NCBI GenBank assembly: GCA_036925085.1
Contig: JAUPFP010000048.1
Location: 1,449,219-1,513,218 of the forward strand
Origin: Brachycybe producta
Lineage: Eukaryota; Arthropoda; Diplopoda; Playtdesmida; Andrognathidae
Direction: 5' to 3'
Length of the DNA: 64,000 nucleotides
Positions 59,001 through 64,000 of this stretch are shown in pieces. The position numbers were made by a program, and so were the translations under genes. The notes below the pieces were generated by a model that had not been told where the DNA came from, searched no databases, and saw only the letters and a program-made list of their open reading frames with translations. Position 1 is the first letter of the stretch. Every line of letters starts with the position of its first letter.

Positions 59001-59090
59001 TCAAAACCAATTCGAAACTTGTCTCTAAAGGTATGTTTATCTTTTATTTTTTTTTATTCATTTATTAAATTGAGTAGAATATTTATCCAT
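56080..59090. other. AT-rich non-coding DNA with a transposon remnant
   Basis: No gene recognised. GGCCCTGGGCTGCAGCCC near 58005 and the following AGCCCAATGGCTAATCCGGCC are GC-richer and look like part of a decayed DNA transposon. A short (CA)n lies at 58732-58750 and a (GA)n near 57470-57488. Confidence 0.45.
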
Positions 59091-59096
59091 GTAAAT

Positions 59097-59114
59097 TATT
59101 ATTATTATTACTAC

Positions 59115-59160
<46 letters not shown>
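59097..59160 (+). repeat. (ATT)n microsatellite
   Basis: About 21 ATT units with an ACTACT interruption near the start. Confidence 0.95.
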
Positions 59161-59169
59161 GAGTTTAAC

Positions 59170-59955
59170 TTCGTAAGTGATTGTCTTTTACTCTATATTT
59201 TCTCTGTTGTTTGTATACTATTCCTGTGCTACCATTTTTTAAATTATATTTGGATGCATAAAAAAAGTTTAGAATGTGGATTGTGGAGTTTGGTAGAGAT
59301 AGTCCTATAAAGTACATATATCTCAATTTTTTGACTTTTTATGTCTTTTTTTTTTTGCAATCGTTTCTATGTAAGTATGTTTGTGTGTTCTTCTTATAAA
59401 AGTCTGGATGCAATTTATTTGATCTTGATTCTCGAGTAAGGTTCTTTTCTTTTTGTTGCCATCTGAGAGTCACATTTATTTTCGTCTATTTCGGATGCTT
59501 TTATTTGTTTGATGTTTGGAGGATGGAAGAGGAGGAAAAATCTCAAAAAGAGAAAAGGGTTTGCAGAGTTAATATCACATTAGGCTTCTTGAAATGGGGC
59601 CCAAACTCTTGAGTAGGCATAATTGAAAGTTTATTTCAATTGAGAACGCTTTTAGCTAGAGATTATCGGTCTTCTAAGTTGGTCATAAAATCGTGATGTG
59701 TGTGGTTTACTTTTTTTTCCCTCTTTTCTGTTCTGTTCTTGAACTACTTTCTTGATCTTTTTCTTTTTTTTTCAGTTTTATATTGAAAGGCATAATGTAG
59801 AAATGGACATATTTTTTATTACTTGGCTCTTAAGAAAAAAAAACAATCATTTAATTAATAAAACTTGATGCTCTAAAGTTGCTAGATTATACTGAAACAC
59901 AATTATTTTTTTTTATATTCGACTCCCCCGACGGTAAGCAATCACTGATAGCATC
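59170..59955. other. AT-rich non-coding DNA, nothing recognised
   Basis: T-rich, without frames or repeats of note. Confidence 0.5.
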
Positions 59956-59960
59956 TCGAG

Positions 59961-60661
59961 TAAAGCCGGGATATTACACGGAGGATACACTGTGCAATAT
60001 GTAGCATGCGACACTTTAGCATGCGATATGCCGCACAATAGCTATGTCCACACTCTGCTTGCGTTTAGAGCACTGGTATGACGCATGCGTTTGACGAAAG
60101 TGACGCATGCTATAGTGCATGTCTTAAATACATGTATGTTGAAAGGTGTCAAAACAGTAATGCCTGCAGTAGCGCTCGTGATTCCCAAGTAAGTGTCGCT
60201 CAACACTGCAGTCAACTATTAAACGTTGAACAACTAGTGACACATAAATGCGAACAGTTTGAGGCATGCGTTCATGACATGTGCCAAAAGGCATGCCCTT
60301 GACGAATGCAGTGCCGAAAATGAAAAGGAACGCAAAAGCGCAAAAGGAAGATGAAAGCTTATGAATGTGGACATCGCTAATGTTTCCTCTGTGGCATGCT
60401 ACAAATGTGACTGGTGTGTCATGTTGCACGTTGACGCCATTATTTCCGATCCGAGTGGAAACAAACGGGTGACGCATTCCGCAGGCACAGCACTAATAAA
60501 ATTATTGACACACGGCACAAAACAGTTGTAGCTTCTGTTGTGATAGGAATGGCTCATGCTGCAAGATGTTTTTGGGTCCCGCATGCAACAGTATGCTTCA
60601 CGATGTCATTTGCCGCAATCCGCATGCAACACGATGTTTCCTCGGTGTGATCTCAGCTTTA
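59961..60661. mobile_element. hAT-like MITE, about 700 bp, AAAGCYGRGAT termini
   Basis: The left TAAAGCCGGGATATTACACG GAGGATA and the complement of the right end, TTAAAGCTGAGATCACACCG AGGAAA, align well. Subterminal GCATGCG/CGCATGC motifs are dense at both ends. It is more GC-rich than its flanks. The open frames of 74 and 117 codons inside it show no transposase features. No target duplication was noticed. Confidence 0.55.
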
Positions 60662-60669
60662 AGACTGAA

Positions 60670-61790
60670 CTTATTTGAAAAATGGAAGAAAACGATATAC
60701 AAAACAGTACACTTCTTAAAATATTCACGAACTCCATAATAAATGTAGCACTTCAGAATATATTTCAGGAAGTTTTGAAGGGTGGAAGTGGCTACAATTT
60801 AAATATATATAAACTGTCATTAACTTTAGAATGTTTAATGACAGTCCAGTGCATTTTGAATACATTGAAATTTAATGTTTTGTAAGTTCTTTTAGAATTT
60901 AAAATGAGAATTGTACTAGGTCGGAAATGAAAGCTTCAAGTGAAATTTCTGATCTTTTGAATGTTTGTTTTACATCTAAGTAGATTGGAGTAGTTCTTTT
61001 ATTCTTTATTTAAGAAAAAAGTACGTGCATGGGACATCATCATGTGTATGCTTCCTTGAACATCATCTTTGAAATTGAAATGCAGGGAAAAAGATATGGA
61101 AGTTATCTATAAATCATGGCTACACTTTGGTCGCTCCACTTGTTCGTAGTGTGCGTCTGTATATGTGAGCTCAAACTCTTGTTTATTTTACACTTTCGAC
61201 TGCTCACTTTACTTCAATCCAGTTCCATATTTAAACTTTATTTTTACTTTTTTATGATTTTCCTTCAATGATTTTCGAAGCGTATACTTAACCTATATAC
61301 AGAAAATATCATTCTGAAGTTCGAAATTCACTGGATGTTTGCATTATAAACGTTTGCTTCAAACAGATTTATACAGGTTATACAGGTTGCCTATAAAATA
61401 ATAGTTGAGATTCAATAATTTATATTTTTTATCATTATGACTACATAATGTGACATAATAATGAAATTTTATTTCATAGAAATTTATATGATTTTGAGTA
61501 TACTGTATAATTAATGTTAATTTTTCCAATTTATTTTTTCAATAAAAAAGAACTAATCAGGCTGACAAGATTGCTCTACTTGTAAGATGTTTGTCTGACT
61601 AAAGACTAGAAAATTACAGCTTCTAACTTGGTGCTATGAATAGAAAAAAAAAATAATTTTGTTTTAAAAATTACTATTAAAAGGTTTCAATATTGGCACA
61701 ATTTGATTTTCTAAAAATAAACAATTAGTTTTGTTTCTAGTCTCTTTCTTCAGACAGGCTTGTGTTAAGACTAATTCATTGTGACTATGT
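60670..61790. other. AT-rich non-coding DNA, nothing recognised
   Basis: A direct repeat TTATACAGGT occurs twice near 61370. No frame above 67 codons. Confidence 0.5.
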
Positions 61791-61799
61791 TGTCTAAAT

Positions 61800-62267
61800 C
61801 AGCGGTCGCCAATCTATAGGACCTCACGGACCACTAAATTCAAAATTTTAAATCCCGCGGACCACTAATATGAATTTTTTTAAAAAGATAAATATGTTTG
61901 TCAAATAATGATTAGAGAACTTCTATTTTATTAATATAAAATCTTTAACGGTTGTTTAATTGTAACAAAATTATTAAAGTTAGTTTAATTATTACAAAAT
62001 AATTGAAGCTTAGGAGAGAAGCGTGTGGTTGGGGAAACTGAACCAAATGTAGCTGTCGCGTGCCTTGTTTGACGAGAACTGTACTAGACTAGTATATTTT
62101 GTGAATTTAGTGCAATATAAAGGCGAAAATTGTCATTCAGAATATAAGAATTTATTAAGAATATTCTTTTGTTTTATTATTAATAAAACAAAAAAAATGC
62201 AAATATTGTCCAGATTTTTCTGCGGACCACCAAAAATTTCTCGCGGACCACTGGTTGGCGACCGCTG
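61800..62267. mobile_element. Non-autonomous hAT element with perfect 8-bp target duplication
   Basis: The termini are CAGCGGTCGCCAA and its exact complement TTGGCGACCGCTG. GTCTAAAT flanks both sides (61792-61799 and 62268-62275). Subterminal GCGGACCAC motifs occur at both ends. CAGNGGTNNNCAA termini with 8-bp duplications define hAT transposons. The interior is AT-rich. A 70-codon frame (62065-62277) runs out through the right terminus but encodes no known transposase part. Confidence 0.9.
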
Positions 62268-62279
62268 GTCTAAATGACA

Positions 62280-63450
62280 ATCATTTATGATTGAGAATTA
62301 TCCTCCCCGTCACATTTGCTTTCTAGTTGAATTGCATGTGTACGGCTCGTACACAGATGGACTAATAACAAAATTCAAACAATTTCATGGTGAAACATTG
62401 AGAACACTGAAACGTTTAAATGACTCTTTGTTTTTTTTTTATTATAAAAATTTAGATTGTTGAAAATAAACTATTGGAGGCGTGCATGTTGAGAGCTATC
62501 TTGTACACCTCTTGCGAGGTTCTACAATGTCAAAACTACCATCATTTTATAGACACTCAGTACAACATCATAATGTTGACAATATGATAGAGACTACCCG
62601 TAACCTTAAAGGTATATGTTTTTCTTATGTTTCTAGACAATCTTAATGGAATAATGTTACCTAAAGCAATAGAGCTGTGGTCAAATGTTATAGAAGTTTG
62701 TTAATGGTGTGTTGTCATCACTTGCCAATCAAATCTACTGACAAAATAACCTCATAAAACACAACGATTTCAATGCAAAAATATGCCAAAAAATATGGCA
62801 AAAATAATGAGTGCTTTTTTTAGTCAAAAGAACTTTATCACCTTGGAAATAATTCTAGTCTCTAAGACTAGAAATGTTTCGATCGATAAAGCATATTTTT
62901 CGCCTTATTTATTATAAGCATAATAATTTGTTTTAACTTAAGGTGGTTCACAGACAACTTTGATAACACGATTTAGCCAATTTGAGTGGACAAATGCATT
63001 TTTGGGGGTTAATTGTTTCCATTGTGCTGAACGCGTGGCCCCTGCCTATTCACTATCATAGCCGTGAGCCAAGTTTCTTCTAGATTTCACCAGTTGACAT
63101 TGTCAAAAGTTCAAATTCTCGCCCCAGTGGAAACAAGGCCTTACGAAACAGTTTTAAAAAATACATAGTATACCTTAAAAATAATTAATTTATGCCGATA
63201 TCTTTAAAAAATAAATTTTACGAAGGGTAAAGTAATTTAGAAATCGATTTCACTAAAACATCGTTGTAAAATATTTACAATTCAGAATTTTCAGAATTGC
63301 ATAAGAAATTGGTTTTTAACGATGCTAAGCTCGTATCTTCAAAATACGTTTACCACATTCAATTGCTGTTTTAATTTCTAGGTTATAAATTATTGAATAC
63401 ATAAATTACTGTTCAATTATTTGTTGTAATTATAGGATTCTAATTGGTTT
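62280..63450. other. AT-rich non-coding DNA with a possible transposon remnant
   Basis: GC-richer sequence at about 62940-63150 (AAGGTGGTTCACAGACAACT at the left, AGTGGAAACAAGGCCTTACG at the right) may be the ends of a decayed hAT element of about 200 bp, but the ends pair poorly. Confidence 0.35.
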
Positions 63451-63453
63451 CTG

Positions 63454-64000
63454 TTAAAGAGCCTCTCGAGCATCCAGAGTTATACATCTCGTGAGGTATA
63501 CATGTTATGGTCTATTTGGCGGTTCCGAACCGAACCGAAACGGCAATTCGTCATGAAAACACCTTGTTACCTGAAGAACATATTAAGGACAATACACAAT
63601 TTTTCGTAAAACTGAAAGATGATTCTAAACGCCGGTTTATGTTTACCTATTCTATTTTTTTAAGTAAATCAAAATAGCATTATTCAAAAGGATATCAAAT
63701 ATAAAAAAAATTTCATTTGAATATTGCAACCAAAAGACATTTAAAAATGGGTCACAACATTTAAAACGCGGATTGCAACTTCAGGTGTTGTTCAATATTC
63801 TGTTTTAAAGACATTCCTGTTTTTAGAACCAAAGCCATATTTTGGAAACGTTAAATTTTACCTAACATGGCGCCTCCGTCGTATGCTAAACCACACGCCT
63901 TTATTTAGGAACATCTCCCATCTTTAAGGAAAATTGGGTGTATTCATTTAATATGTTCTTCAGGTAATGAGGTATTTCCATTTCGTTGTGTATTGCAGTT
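63454..64000 (+). mobile_element. TTAA-family element, copy C, cut by the window end
   Basis: It begins TTAAAGAGCCTC and contains GGTTCCGAACCG, AAACGGCAATTCGTCATGAA and ACCTGAAGAACATATTAA, shared with copies A and B. A second, inverted TTAATATGTTCTTCAGGTAA lies at 63950-63970, so this copy is itself palindromic over about 400 bp. The right terminus lies beyond the window. Confidence 0.55.

Overview
This is a stretch of an AT-rich animal-type nuclear genome; by eye roughly one third of bases are G+C outside one large insert. Nothing in it looks bacterial or viral. I recognise no complete host protein gene, rRNA or tRNA, so it is probably intergenic or deep intronic DNA. The contents are mobile elements, many of them with inverted repeats, set in low-complexity AT-rich sequence. 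The species cannot be named from this evidence.

The main feature is one complete LTR retrotransposon of the Ty3/Gypsy type on the minus strand, 16703-26767 (about 10.1 kb), inserted beside a TA microsatellite. Its two 688-bp LTRs look identical on direct reading, and the 1573-codon pol frame is open with all expected catalytic residues, so the copy is young. In transcription order it has the 5' LTR (26080-26767), a primer-binding site resembling the complement of an animal tRNA-Ala 3' end, a 2.3-kb leader without a convincing gene but with a 60-bp tandem repeat, the pol frame (19080-23801), an unexplained 412-codon frame (17734-18972), and the 3' LTR (16703-17390). I find no recognisable Gag capsid and no CCHC zinc knuckle. 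The extra frame sits where an envelope gene might lie, but it has no envelope hallmarks.

Left of the retrotransposon (1-16700) are a hammerhead-like motif (679-720), several short inverted-repeat elements, the LTR plus gag start of another, decayed LTR element (4308-5379), two foldback elements with minisatellite arms (about 5440-5975 and 6773-7650), and a nested cluster at 10629-13517. That cluster has mariner-like ends and contains a TTAA-family element and a hAT-like element carrying a LINE 3' end.

Right of it (26800-64000) are a large AAT microsatellite, a TTAA-flanked element (29545-30674) with a second TTAA-flanked element nested in it, numerous short inverted-repeat transposons, a third foldback element (55316-56068) carrying an internal CCTAA array, and a hAT element with a perfect 8-bp target duplication (61800-62267). 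One possible short coding exon (51710-51769) is weakly supported.

The observations most worth following are the unusual gene content of the young Ty3/Gypsy element, the repeated occurrence of foldback elements with unrelated minisatellite arms, and the nested TTAA insertion whose empty site is preserved in a second copy in this window.
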